From assembly GCA_027491295.1 (NCBI GenBank), contig JAIXWK010000002.1:184032-248031 (forward strand): 64,000 bases of DNA, read 5' to 3'. Of this stretch, positions 49,976 through 59,623 are shown piece by piece; within the stretch, counting starts at the first letter, position 1, and each line of letters starts with the position of its first letter. A program made the translations under genes and the position numbers. The DNA comes from Microbacteriaceae bacterium (lineage in GTDB: Bacteria; Actinomycetota; Actinomycetes; Actinomycetales; Microbacteriaceae). Under the pieces are notes generated by a model, which ran no database searches, had not been told where the DNA came from, and was given only the letters and a program-made list of their open reading frames with translations.

Positions 49976-50176
49976 ATTTCCTTTCTCCCACCCCCGTGGT
50001 CTATAAATTTCCAAGAGGATACTTTTTTGCATCAGATGGAGCGGAAAGTTATCCACAGGGTTGAGTAATCGAAGCTTCGTTGGATTATTAAAGCGAGTAT
50101 CGCTGGGTGGTAAACAGGGCGAATTCCCTCCAGAATCAAGATGAGAAGAAAAGTGGGTCAGCGCCAGGAAAAGTAA

Positions 50177-50209
50177 AAACCCGAGAAGTTGTGAAGGCTT
50201 CTCGGGTTT
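50177..50209 (-). terminator. Intrinsic terminator of tRNA-Arg: AAACCCGAGAAG / CTTCTCGGGTTT
   Basis: Perfect 12-bp inverted repeat, T-tract on the minus strand. Confidence 0.88.
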
Positions 50210-50211
50210 AG

Positions 50212-50284
50212 TGCGCTTGGAGGGACTCGAACCCCCAACCTTCTGATCCGTAGTCAGATGCTCTATCCGTTGAGCTACAAACGC
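50212..50284 (-). tRNA. tRNA-Arg (ACG)
   Basis: GCGTTTG...CTGACTACGGATCAG...GGGGGTTCGAGTCCC...CAAGCGC; no encoded CCA. Confidence 0.95.
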
Positions 50285-50338
50285 TTAGTTGAAAAAGATT
50301 TGCGTTGTGAAGAGGCTTTGAGTCTAGCCGACCGTTAG

Positions 50339-52162
50339 TCAGCCCTCAACTGTCGATTTTGGCACGGCTGCAAACAAGTGACCCTCGGCAAAATCGGTAG
50401 GAATCGTAATTCCTGCTGCGATTTCGCTCTCGTCATAGTCGCGGCTTTCACCCGTGAACTCGTTGGTGATTACCATGGCGCCTTTGTATGCGGGATGCCA
50501 GCGAATCTCACGCTGCTCAAGCGCGTTGGTGACAACGCACGCCATCAACTCTTTACCCGATTCGTGAGTAAATGAAATTGGCAAGACCTCTTGGTCTGCT
50601 CTCCATCTCGAATCTGCCTGCCAGCCGCTAACGCTAGCCCAGCGAACCGAACCAGTTGGAAACATTGGTCGCCAGGCTCGATAAACATTCATGACCCGCT
50701 TTGCTAGTGCAAGCTTTTCGGCAGACCAGTTTGGAATGTCCCCCATCAGAATCCAAGGGCCGCCAACTGCATAGATTGCGAGTTGCGATTTCAGCGTGAG
50801 CGAGTTTTGGTCTGACATGTAGCTCGAGCACCAATGCGCTGGCAGGTATTTGCCGAGGCCGACTTTGGCAACCGCGTTGTGTCGCACGTCGCAAAAGTCG
50901 TCGCCGATTGTTGTGTCGTGGTGCCCAACCATTTGCAGATCTAGTGGTCGACCGCCGTTCCAACAGTTTTCGAGCCAAACATTCTCAAACTTGGAGCGAA
51001 ACTCAGACAGCAGGCGATACCAGCCACGAACTGCCCAGTCTTCGCCGAGCCCCTGCGGGTGATCGTGTATCGCACTGTCGCACCGACTTATGGTTTCAAA
51101 ATCATGCAGCAACCAGGTAAGTCCGTTGTTCGCGAGATTAGCTAGTTGCCCTGATAGGTACTCGATTACCGGGCCGTGACCCATGCACAGCGAACTGGTT
51201 CGGTGTGAAACAACTTGCGTCTTCCCCCGCCAGGTTGCCAGCCAGTCAGGATGTGCGAGGGCAACGCTCGAAGCCGGGTCGGCATTACCGAGAGAGGCCC
51301 AAAGCCCAAGCCGTGTGCCGCTGCGCGAAGTAATCTCTGCAAGACCAGGCATACCGTCTTCGAAGTGCGGGCCTGGTTGCCACTCACCCACAATATTCTC
51401 CCAGCCCTTATCGATGGTGAGAACCTCAAGTTCGAGTTCCTTAGCGGTTTTTGCAACCGAAGCTACTAATGCTTGATTGACGTTTGTGCCGAAACCCCAG
51501 GTGTCAACAATTAGCGGCGCAGAATAATCTCTCGCCCGAGCTGGAATTGCCTGCAAAATCATGGACCGAAGTTCGGCGTGAGCTACCTCGATATCACCGA
51601 GGCCAGTCTTGATTTGAATCTGGGGCAAATCGATCAGTTCACTGCACGCTGCAATTGGGTAAATCTGTTTTGGCAAGATCAGCGAAATATCCAACTGCTG
51701 ATTGTCAAGACTGAGGTGCACCAGTTGGGTGTTGCTCTTCTCTAAGGCGAGCGCAACGAAGCGGTCTTCACCCTTGAGCCCTGTACCCGCCAACACGATC
51801 CATCCGGCCGCGTCTTGATATCGATCATTTGTGGCTGCCGGCTGCCCGTGCACCAGATACAGCACGCCGTCATAGTCCTCGCGCTCTGGAAAACCAACAT
51901 CCATCTCTGGATCGAGGTTGAAGGCTGCAGCGTCAGCGGTTGCGTAGGGCCCGCACACAGCGATAAGTTCGTGTTTTTCTTCGAGGTTGAAGTCGACGAT
52001 TTCGAACGCGCGTTCTTTGGCATCCCAACTGAAGGTTCTTAGCAACCTTACGGTGCAGCTGGCCCAACCGGTCTGGCTGAAGGACTGGGCAATCACACCC
52101 AATTCTTTGCCGTCAACTTTGGCGACTTCAAACTGCCCAGAATGCACCTTCTGCATCGACAT
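50339..52162 (-). CDS. GH36-like (clan GH-D) alpha-galactosidase-type glycosidase, apparently cytoplasmic
   Basis: VLTIDKGWE; TWLLHDFE nucleophile region; ENCWNGGRPLDLQMVGHHDTTIGDD acid/base region; no signal peptide. Confidence 0.82.
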   Translation of the reverse strand: MSMQKVHSGQFEVAKVDGKELGVIAQSFSQTGWASCTVRLLRTFSWDAKERAFEIVDFNLEEKHELIAVCGPYATADAAAFNLDPEMDVGFPEREDYDGVLYLVHGQPAATNDRYQDAAGWIVLAGTGLKGEDRFVALALEKSNTQLVHLSLDNQQLDISLILPKQIYPIAACSELIDLPQIQIKTGLGDIEVAHAELRSMILQAIPARARDYSAPLIVDTWGFGTNVNQALVASVAKTAKELELEVLTIDKGWENIVGEWQPGPHFEDGMPGLAEITSRSGTRLGLWASLGNADPASSVALAHPDWLATWRGKTQVVSHRTSSLCMGHGPVIEYLSGQLANLANNGLTWLLHDFETISRCDSAIHDHPQGLGEDWAVRGWYRLLSEFRSKFENVWLENCWNGGRPLDLQMVGHHDTTIGDDFCDVRHNAVAKVGLGKYLPAHWCSSYMSDQNSLTLKSQLAIYAVGGPWILMGDIPNWSAEKLALAKRVMNVYRAWRPMFPTGSVRWASVSGWQADSRWRADQEVLPISFTHESGKELMACVVTNALEQREIRWHPAYKGAMVITNEFTGESRDYDESEIAAGITIPTDFAEGHLFAAVPKSTVEG

Positions 52163-52245
52163 CCACTCCTATGTTCTCGGCAGAGTTTTCATTAGTCATA
52201 CCTTATGCAGTAATTTGAACTTCAAGACACAAGAGGTTAGGCGGC

Positions 52246-53643
52246 ATGGGCATGATTCCTGGGGCCGACCTGCTCGCCGGCGATGAGATTCTCACGGCTG
52301 AAGAAATTCTAAACACGGATGACCGCATATACGACCCGGGCTCCCGCCCAACCATTGAGGCCGCACTGGCGCTATCGAGCGGCGAGGTCGCCGGCTGGAT
52401 TGTGCCTTTTGCCTCGGGCACTTTCGAGCATCACGCCGATGTCCCTGAGCAGGGTCTGTTCCGGTGTCTGTTCGGCAGAGATTCACTCATCATCGCTTCG
52501 CTCTTGAAGCATCAAAATGCGCAGCTGCAGCTCAACACCGTTTGTGCGCTTGCGGCCTATCAGGGCAAGACAGCTGACCCGATGAGCGAAGAGGAGCCCG
52601 GTCGCATACCCCACGAAGTCAGGGAGGCTGGAGATCCGCAGGCAGCAAGAATTGCTGCTGAGAGTGGCTGGAAGTTTCCCTACTACGGATCGGTAGATGC
52701 AACCCTGCTCTGGATCATCGCGCTTGACGAGGTGGCGCAACGTGATCCTTCGATTCTCGAGAGACAAATTGCCGACCAATCACTTGCTCAGCGGGCCGAG
52801 TTGGCGGCGACTTGGGTTTTAGATCGGCTGCAATCGGGTGACGGTTATGTTCGTAGCACCCGCGCTAGTTCGAAGGGAATCTTGAATCAGGTTTGGAAAG
52901 ACTCGGGGGACTCTTATCTAACCAGCGATGGAAAAGTTGCAGCTGAATCGGGAACCGTCTCGGTTGAAACAGTTAGTCAAACTTTTGACGCTCTGCTGGC
53001 TGCTTCACGTTTGTCAAAGTTATCGACTCACAGCTGGGCCCACACCCCCAACGACTTGATTGCCGAAGCCCAGCAAGTTCGTTCGCGCTTGGTTGACTCC
53101 TGGTGGCTCTCAGACCGATTCGCGCTCGGGCTCGGAGTGATTGAACAAAAACACACGCTGCTCGATGCCATCGCGAGCAACCAATGGCGACTGCTCGATT
53201 CTGAAATTCTTGCCAAACAAGAACACGCGGGTTTGGTGAAGCAGCTCGTTGAGTCGGTCACCGACGAAGAGATTCTCGGCCCGTACGGCATTCGCACCCT
53301 CGGTAGGTCGAACCCGAGATATCGCCCGGGTGGCTATCACACCGGCAGCAGTTGGCCCATGGATGCCGCCCTGATAACAAGGGGTCTACTAAGACATGGC
53401 GCTAACGCCGAAGCTCGATTGGTGGCAAACCGCTCGATCCGAGCGATCGAGGGCGTGGGCGCTTACCCCGAGCTGTTTCGCTCAGACGAAAGCGAAAAGT
53501 GCGGGGTCAGCCGCTTCATCATTGACGTGCGAGATGGCCAATTAGGCACCTCAAATCGAATTTGCCAACCCCCGCAGCTGCTTCAGGGGTGGAGCATCGC
53601 GGCCTTCAGCTGGTTCAAGCAGCAGCAATTTGGTGGGAATTGA
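52246..53643 (+). CDS. Amylo-alpha-1,6-glucosidase/MGH1-like (alpha/alpha)6 glycosidase
   Basis: GLFRCLFGRDSLIIASLLK; FPYYGSVDATLLWIIALDE; YHTGSSWPMDAALI. Confidence 0.82.
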   Translation: MGMIPGADLLAGDEILTAEEILNTDDRIYDPGSRPTIEAALALSSGEVAGWIVPFASGTFEHHADVPEQGLFRCLFGRDSLIIASLLKHQNAQLQLNTVCALAAYQGKTADPMSEEEPGRIPHEVREAGDPQAARIAAESGWKFPYYGSVDATLLWIIALDEVAQRDPSILERQIADQSLAQRAELAATWVLDRLQSGDGYVRSTRASSKGILNQVWKDSGDSYLTSDGKVAAESGTVSVETVSQTFDALLAASRLSKLSTHSWAHTPNDLIAEAQQVRSRLVDSWWLSDRFALGLGVIEQKHTLLDAIASNQWRLLDSEILAKQEHAGLVKQLVESVTDEEILGPYGIRTLGRSNPRYRPGGYHTGSSWPMDAALITRGLLRHGANAEARLVANRSIRAIEGVGAYPELFRSDESEKCGVSRFIIDVRDGQLGTSNRICQPPQLLQGWSIAAFSWFKQQQFGGN

Positions 53644-53653
53644 GCCGGTTGCT

Positions 53654-54520
53654 CTAGCTTGAGCGGTAGGAAACTGCGCGCTGAGTTTGGCGACCAAGAC
53701 CCTCAATCTCAAGCTCCATGAGATCACCGTCGTGCAAGAACACCGGTGGCTTGAGACCAAGACCAACACCAGGAGGAGTTCCGGTGTTGATTAGGTCACC
53801 TGGTTCTAGGACCATAAATTGGCTCAGGTAGTAAACGAGAAAATCTGGCTTGAAAACCATTTGCGCTGTCGAGCTGTTCTGTCTGAGCTGACCGCTGACG
53901 TTTAGTGTCATCTTCAAATCTGAAACGTCACTCAACTCGTCGCGAGTTACCAACCAAGGCCCGGCAGGGTTGAAAGTTTCACAACTCTTTCCCTTAGACC
54001 ACTGTCCTTGACGTTCTAGTTGAAACTCGCGCTCGCTCACGTCGTTGACCAAAACATATCCGGCAATGTGCGCTTCGGCCGCGGCGGGGCTAGCCAAATA
54101 CTTCGCTTTCTTGCCAATCACAATTCCCAGCTCGACTTCCCAGTCGCACTTCAGAGACCCCTTCGGAATAATCACATCATCGTCTGGGCCGATGAGCGTG
54201 TTCGGCGCTTTTGTGAAAATGATTGGCTCAGGTGGAACCTCTGCGCCTGACTCTTTTGCGTGGTCTGCGTAGTTCAATCCGATGCAGATGATTTGATGAG
54301 GTCGAACAAATGGCGCACCGATTCTGTTGCCTGCGACCTCTAGAAAGTTTTTTGCCGCAATTCGATTTGCAACCTCAGCCTGAATGTCGAGCCACTTTTC
54401 ATTTTGAAAAAAATCAGCGTCGAAGTCAGCGACTAGGTCTGAGATGTCGATGTAGTTGTGCTCATCAATAGCAACTGCCGGGCGTTCTTTGCCTGGTTGC
54501 CCGACTCGCATTAGTTTCAT
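53654..54520 (-). CDS. Fumarylacetoacetate hydrolase-family protein (2,4-diketo-3-deoxy-aldonate hydrolase candidate)
   Basis: CIGLNYADHAKESGAEVPPEPIIFTKAPN; DWEVELGIVIGKKAKY; start at MKLMRVGQPG. Confidence 0.9.
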   Translation of the reverse strand: MKLMRVGQPGKERPAVAIDEHNYIDISDLVADFDADFFQNEKWLDIQAEVANRIAAKNFLEVAGNRIGAPFVRPHQIICIGLNYADHAKESGAEVPPEPIIFTKAPNTLIGPDDDVIIPKGSLKCDWEVELGIVIGKKAKYLASPAAAEAHIAGYVLVNDVSEREFQLERQGQWSKGKSCETFNPAGPWLVTRDELSDVSDLKMTLNVSGQLRQNSSTAQMVFKPDFLVYYLSQFMVLEPGDLINTGTPPGVGLGLKPPVFLHDGDLMELEIEGLGRQTQRAVSYRSS

Positions 54521-54661
54521 TGTTTGCCCCTCTGACGAGCAGTATCCGTGATTGATGACCGGTGTCAAAAGCCTAACGCTGACGCCGAAAGCGCACAATG
54601 TCGGGGTTGGTAGCTTGATGACGAGCGGTTATTCTTGGCATAACTTCGCAAAGGATCCTCT

Positions 54662-56047
54662 GTGAACAGTAGACCCGAAGAACCCGGTGTGGTTCTGCGC
54701 CAACTCATCGATGCCCTTGGCGATGCCGTGCTCACCGACCAAACGAGCCTTGCCGAAGCAAGAACCGATCGCTCAGGGAAAACCAGCGACTTTGACCCAA
54801 TTTGCGTTGTCGCAGCCACGAGCACGGATGATGTCGTGGCCGTTATGAAGATTGCCAACCAGACGCTAACTCCGGTTGTGACCAGGGGTGCGGGGAGCGG
54901 TCTGGCTGGCGGAGCGATCGGCAGCGCGGGTGAGATTGTGCTGTCGCTGGCAAAAATGAACAAGATTATCGAGATCTCAACCGAGAACCGCTGGGCTCAG
55001 GTGCAAGCCGGTGTAATCAACCAAGACCTGAACCTGGCGGCAAAGAAGCTTGGGCTCTGGTTTGCGCCTGACCCGGCCAGCCGAATCTGGTCTACCGTGG
55101 GCGGCAACATCGCCACCAACGCCGGCGGTCTGCTGTGCGCAAAGTATGGCGTGACGCGAGAAGCGGTTAGGCAGCTCACGGTGGTGATGGCCGATGGCGA
55201 GGTTATGACTCTTGGGCACGAAACAGTTAAGGGTGTAACCGGCTTCGACCTGGTTGGTCTGCTAGTTGGTAGCGAAGGAACCCTCGGTGTGATAACCGAA
55301 GCCAAGGTTTCACTCAAGCCAGTCGATGGGCATCCGGTAACAACTCTGAGCGCAAAAGCGGCAGACATAACCCTTGCGGCAAGGGCGATTCAAGAAACAA
55401 TTAGATATGGGCTACAGCCGAGCGTCTTTGAGCTAATCGATGAGACTTGCTCTCGTTACATAACTGAGCATCTCGAGGGGGTTCTACTCGAGAAGAGCTT
55501 TAACATGCTGATTGCCCAAACCGATGGTGCCGGTGCAGCAAATTTGGCAGAGAAGATTGCGCAGGTTTGGCGTGACCTCGGTCTTGATGTGCAGGTCGAA
55601 GAACGCGGCGAAGAACTGCTTAGTTTTAGGCGCGCCATGTTGCCAGCACTTGAGGCTAAAGGAAAAGTCTTAATCGAAGATGTTGCGGTGCCTATTTCAA
55701 AACTGGGTGAAATGCTGCAGGCAGTTCGCGACATCGAGACGCAGTATGGCATTGAGATTCCGACCGTCGCCCACGCCGGCGATGGCAACCTTCACCCCAA
55801 TTTCATCTACAACGATGAAGAGGTTCCAGAGCACATCTGGGATGCTGCCGATGCTATTTTTCGAAAGGCAATTTCATTGGGCGGAACTCTAACCGGCGAG
55901 CACGGAGTTGGGCTACTGAAGCGACAGTGGCTGATTGACGAGTTGGGTCAGAACCAGACCAAGCTGCAATGGCAGATCAAGAAAGTGTTCGACCCGAACA
56001 ACATTCTGAACCCCGGAAAAGTTTTCGACCCGGAGAAGTTCAACTAG
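54662..56047 (+). CDS. FAD-linked oxidase, GlcD/D-lactate-dehydrogenase type
   Basis: TRGAGSGLAGGAIG; VGGNIATNAGGLLCAKYG; GEHGVGLLKR. Confidence 0.92.
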   Translation: MNSRPEEPGVVLRQLIDALGDAVLTDQTSLAEARTDRSGKTSDFDPICVVAATSTDDVVAVMKIANQTLTPVVTRGAGSGLAGGAIGSAGEIVLSLAKMNKIIEISTENRWAQVQAGVINQDLNLAAKKLGLWFAPDPASRIWSTVGGNIATNAGGLLCAKYGVTREAVRQLTVVMADGEVMTLGHETVKGVTGFDLVGLLVGSEGTLGVITEAKVSLKPVDGHPVTTLSAKAADITLAARAIQETIRYGLQPSVFELIDETCSRYITEHLEGVLLEKSFNMLIAQTDGAGAANLAEKIAQVWRDLGLDVQVEERGEELLSFRRAMLPALEAKGKVLIEDVAVPISKLGEMLQAVRDIETQYGIEIPTVAHAGDGNLHPNFIYNDEEVPEHIWDAADAIFRKAISLGGTLTGEHGVGLLKRQWLIDELGQNQTKLQWQIKKVFDPNNILNPGKVFDPEKFN

Positions 56048-56133
56048 GGCGCTCTCTGGCTCGGACTCTCAGGCTAGAGCCCTGGGGTTTTGCTAAGGTT
56101 TTTCTAAATCATCGTTGATGCTGGAGGCTTGCA

Positions 56134-57156
56134 GTGAACCAACCGATAACGCTTTTCACCGGACAGTGGGCCGACCTAACCCTAGATGAAGTTGCCGGCT
56201 TGGCCTCAAAATGGGGTTATGACGGGCTCGAAATCGCCTGCAGCGCCGAGCACCTAGACGTGTGGCGAGTTGCCGAGGACCCCAGCTACCTAAAGCAGCG
56301 CCAAGAAGTTCTAAAGCGACACTCACTGCAGACCTGGGCAATCTCAAACCACCTCACCGGTCAAGCGGTTTGTGACAACCCGATCGATTTTCGCCACCGC
56401 GGTATTGTGCGGCCGGCAGTCTGGGGCGACGGCGACCAAGAGGGCGTGCGTCAGCGTGCTGCCGAAGAAATGAAGCTCACCGCGATCGCCGCCCGCAAGC
56501 TAGGAGTGGACACCGTGGTTGGTTTCACCGGCTCATCGATTTGGCAGTATGTGGCTATGTTTCCACCGGTGCCGCAGTCGACAATCGACCAGGGCTACGA
56601 AGACTTCGCAAAGCGTTGGAACCCAATCATGGATGTCTTCGACTCGGAAGGTGTGCGTTTCGCGCTAGAGGTGCACCCGTCTGAGATTGCTTACGACTAC
56701 CACACCACTCGCATCGCACTGGATGCCATCGACAACAGAAAAGCATTCGGATTGAACTGGGATCCAAGCCACATGATTTGGCAAGACATCGACCCGGTCA
56801 ACTTCATTCTCGACTTTGCAGACCGCATCTATCACGTTGACTGCAAAGATACTCGGGTGTTCAGAAACGACGGTCGCAGGGGCCGCATGGGTTCACACTT
56901 GAACTGGGCAGACCCGAGGCGAGGATGGTCATTTGTTTCTACCGGTCGCGGTGATGTTGATTGGGAGTCGAGTTTTAGAGCACTTCGAACCATTGGATAC
57001 AACGGCCCGATCTCAGTTGAGTGGGAAGACGCCGGTATGGATCGACTTCACGGCGCAGCCGAAGCTGTTGGTTTTATCAAGAGCCTGATGTGGAAAAGCC
57101 CGGAGCGCTCGTTCGACGAAGCATTCTCGGTAGATTCAGCAGCTAGCGAAGACTAG
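56134..57156 (+). CDS. Xylose isomerase-like TIM barrel (sugar phosphate isomerase/epimerase family)
   Basis: FALEVHPSEIAYDYHT; LNWDPSHMIWQDIDP; HVDCKDTR; ISVEWEDAG. Confidence 0.9.
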   Translation: MNQPITLFTGQWADLTLDEVAGLASKWGYDGLEIACSAEHLDVWRVAEDPSYLKQRQEVLKRHSLQTWAISNHLTGQAVCDNPIDFRHRGIVRPAVWGDGDQEGVRQRAAEEMKLTAIAARKLGVDTVVGFTGSSIWQYVAMFPPVPQSTIDQGYEDFAKRWNPIMDVFDSEGVRFALEVHPSEIAYDYHTTRIALDAIDNRKAFGLNWDPSHMIWQDIDPVNFILDFADRIYHVDCKDTRVFRNDGRRGRMGSHLNWADPRRGWSFVSTGRGDVDWESSFRALRTIGYNGPISVEWEDAGMDRLHGAAEAVGFIKSLMWKSPERSFDEAFSVDSAASED

Positions 57157-57985
57157 CGAGAGTGATAGAACCCGTGTTGTTCACCATTGCGTAGTCTTCA
57201 TCCAAACACGCACTGCTGAAAGCTATGGTCGAATCACTTGAGCGAACCGCACAGTCAAAGATCCCCTTTGGCCCGCCGGCGTGATTTTCTTCTGTCGGCA
57301 GTTTTACGAGCAACTGAGAATCACCAGTCGAACTAAATTTAAGTATCTCCGCCCTAAAGGCCATCGCAACAAAAAGATTGCCGTTGGCATCAAAAGATAA
57401 ACCGTCCGGCCCCGCACCGGTTTCGCAGGCGAAAGTTTTGGCCAACTGGCCATCGACATCCAGAAAGCTGATGCGGTCTGCAAAAGTTTCAGCGATAGCC
57501 AGCAAGTCGCTTTGTCGTTCGCACCCGTTTGGAAACACAAAACTGGCAGCGGTTGGGTTTACCTCGCCGGTTGGCGAAACCCGATACAGCGCCGAAGCAA
57601 CCGGCTTGTCTGTCTCGGGGTCGAAGCCATAACCGCCAACCCAGGCAGTTCCATCGGTGTCGACGTGCATATCGTTCAGCGGGTGTTCGGTAAAACCCGA
57701 GAGGTCGGCAAACACCGAGAGCTCACCCTTGGTAGCTAGCTTCAAGACCTGTCGCTTGAGGCAATCAACAACCAGTAGATCGCCATCGGGCGTCCAGCCA
57801 AGACCACCTGGCATCTCTGGCCCGCCCTGCGACTGGGAAAGTTTCACCGTGGCACCAAGATTCGGATTCCAGGCGATGACCTCTCCCCTGAACATGTCGC
57901 TGAACCAAAGCTCTTCACCTCGCCAACGCAGCGACTCGGCAAAACCCAAACCCTCAAGGGATCTAAGAGTCTGAGGATTGGCCAT
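57143..57985 (-). CDS. SMP-30/gluconolactonase-type lactonase
   Basis: ESLRWRGEELWFSDM; NDMHVDTDGTAWVGGYG; GPDGLSFDANGNLFVA. Confidence 0.9.
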   Translation of the reverse strand: MANPQTLRSLEGLGFAESLRWRGEELWFSDMFRGEVIAWNPNLGATVKLSQSQGGPEMPGGLGWTPDGDLLVVDCLKRQVLKLATKGELSVFADLSGFTEHPLNDMHVDTDGTAWVGGYGFDPETDKPVASALYRVSPTGEVNPTAASFVFPNGCERQSDLLAIAETFADRISFLDVDGQLAKTFACETGAGPDGLSFDANGNLFVAMAFRAEILKFSSTGDSQLLVKLPTEENHAGGPKGIFDCAVRSSDSTIAFSSACLDEDYAMVNNTGSITLASLR

Positions 57986-57987
57986 GG

Positions 57988-58722
57988 CTAGAAGGTTGCC
58001 GTGAGTCCGCCATCAATGGTGATGGTCTGGCCGGTGATGTAGGTATTCGTGCGACCACTAAGCCACAACACCGATTCGGCAATCTCCTCGGGCGTCGATG
58101 CTCGTCCAAGTGGAAGCCTTCCGGATTCGACATATTGTTTACGAAACTCTTCGGTGTCTGCCTCGTCGATGCCGTTTTCAAGAAGGCTCATTTGAGTTCG
58201 CACGAAACCTGGCGCAACCGCATTTGCCAAGATGCCGAACTCTGCGCCGGCCAAAGCAAAAGATCGCGTTGCCGCTTCGAGCCCAGCCTTACCAACGTCA
58301 TAGGCGAGAGCATCTTGTCTTGAGAACCTGGCGTGCACGCTGGTGATGTTAACAACGCGTCCAAAACCCTGCGACTTCATCGAGTCAAACACTTGCGACA
58401 TAAGGTCAATCGGTCCCTCTAGATTCACAGCCCAAACCGACTGCCAATCTTTTAGTGAGGAATCACCGAACGGCGTTGAGCGATAGATGCCAGCAACATT
58501 TACGAGCACATCGATTGCACCGAGTTCCTCAAGCGCTGCGCTGACCACTCGTTCGCGTTCTTGAGGCACCGACAAGTCTGCCTGCAGCCAGTTTCCACCA
58601 GCTTGATTGTCAACACCGAAAACCACATCGCCACGATTACGAAGTGATTCTGTAACGCTTCGTCCGATTCCGCTAGCGACCCCTGTGACAAGAGTTCTAA
58701 GCTGCTGGTTCAAGTGAATCAT
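57988..58722 (-). CDS. SDR-family dehydrogenase
   Basis: TLVTGVASGIGRSV; AYDVGKAGLEAATRS; start at MIHLNQQLRTLVTG. Confidence 0.92.
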   Translation of the reverse strand: MIHLNQQLRTLVTGVASGIGRSVTESLRNRGDVVFGVDNQAGGNWLQADLSVPQERERVVSAALEELGAIDVLVNVAGIYRSTPFGDSSLKDWQSVWAVNLEGPIDLMSQVFDSMKSQGFGRVVNITSVHARFSRQDALAYDVGKAGLEAATRSFALAGAEFGILANAVAPGFVRTQMSLLENGIDEADTEEFRKQYVESGRLPLGRASTPEEIAESVLWLSGRTNTYITGQTITIDGGLTATF

Positions 58723-59623
58723 CCACCTTTCTAAAAAACTGCAGGGAAGTTTTCCAAGAAATAGTTTCGCCCGCAGCCAAAAACGGCCCCACCGAATCGC
58801 TTGCTCCCAGCCCGTGTGGAACATTGGTCGGCTCGATGCCAAGCGCATAAACCTGATTGTTCCAAGGTGAATCGGTTGACGTGGCAAACTCCTGCCAAAT
58901 TAGTGCGTGGCTGAGACCCTCCCAGTCAATCCTTGCCACCCAGCCGGCAACTTCTACCGAAATGCTCTTGTTTTTTGAGTTCGCTAGCGCAAACACCTTT
59001 GCATGTTGTTGCATGGTTAGCTGGCTGAACTGCGATGCAGGCAGCGATGGCTTTCCTGTGGCTTTCAGAGGTGCGCCGGAATAGTCAAGTTCGACAATAG
59101 TGGCCGATGGGCAAAAACTAAGATTCGCGACGGCACCGTTTTTTAGCGGTTGCAAAAAGTCTGAGCCCAAGATTAGGTGCTCTGCGAAGCCGACCGCTTT
59201 GGTATTTGCCGAGTGATTTGTGGCGGTAGTTTCCGCGGTGACGACCCCAGCCGAAACGCTCCATCGGCGGGACAATTCGATCTCGCCTCGGCTGTCGAGC
59301 CAGTTCAATCTCAAGCTGTCGTTGTTCACTTCTGTGATTGCCCAGTCAGCTTGCGAAGCCGCCCCGTGAAATGCAGGTTCTGCAGATTGCTCAGTGGCTG
59401 AACCGGTGTTTGGTGCGCATAGCTGCCAACCACCGCGCCAGTTTTCAACCCAACTGATTTCATCAGCAGCAGGCACTGGCGAAGGTTGAACTGAATCGGC
59501 CCAGGGAGTTTGCGCCAAGAAGCTCACCTTGTTGATTCGGAAGTTGGCCAACACCGCGCCTTCTTGCGGAATGATTTCTAACTGCGAATCACCGACGAGA
59601 AGAGTCACCGATGTTGCCATCAC
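58697..59623 (-). CDS. Aldose 1-epimerase family protein
   Basis: VGDSQLEIIPQEGAVLANFRI; galactose-mutarotase-like beta-sandwich. Confidence 0.8.
   Translation of the reverse strand: MMATSVTLLVGDSQLEIIPQEGAVLANFRINKVSFLAQTPWADSVQPSPVPAADEISWVENWRGGWQLCAPNTGSATEQSAEPAFHGAASQADWAITEVNNDSLRLNWLDSRGEIELSRRWSVSAGVVTAETTATNHSANTKAVGFAEHLILGSDFLQPLKNGAVANLSFCPSATIVELDYSGAPLKATGKPSLPASQFSQLTMQQHAKVFALANSKNKSISVEVAGWVARIDWEGLSHALIWQEFATSTDSPWNNQVYALGIEPTNVPHGLGASDSVGPFLAAGETISWKTSLQFFRKVDDSLEPAA

Noticed and set aside
56042-56100. Imperfect inverted repeat AGGGCGCTCT...AGAGCCCT followed by GGGGTTTT after the GlcD-like gene
   Set aside because: Stem needs bulges and T-tract is short; a terminator is possible but not well supported
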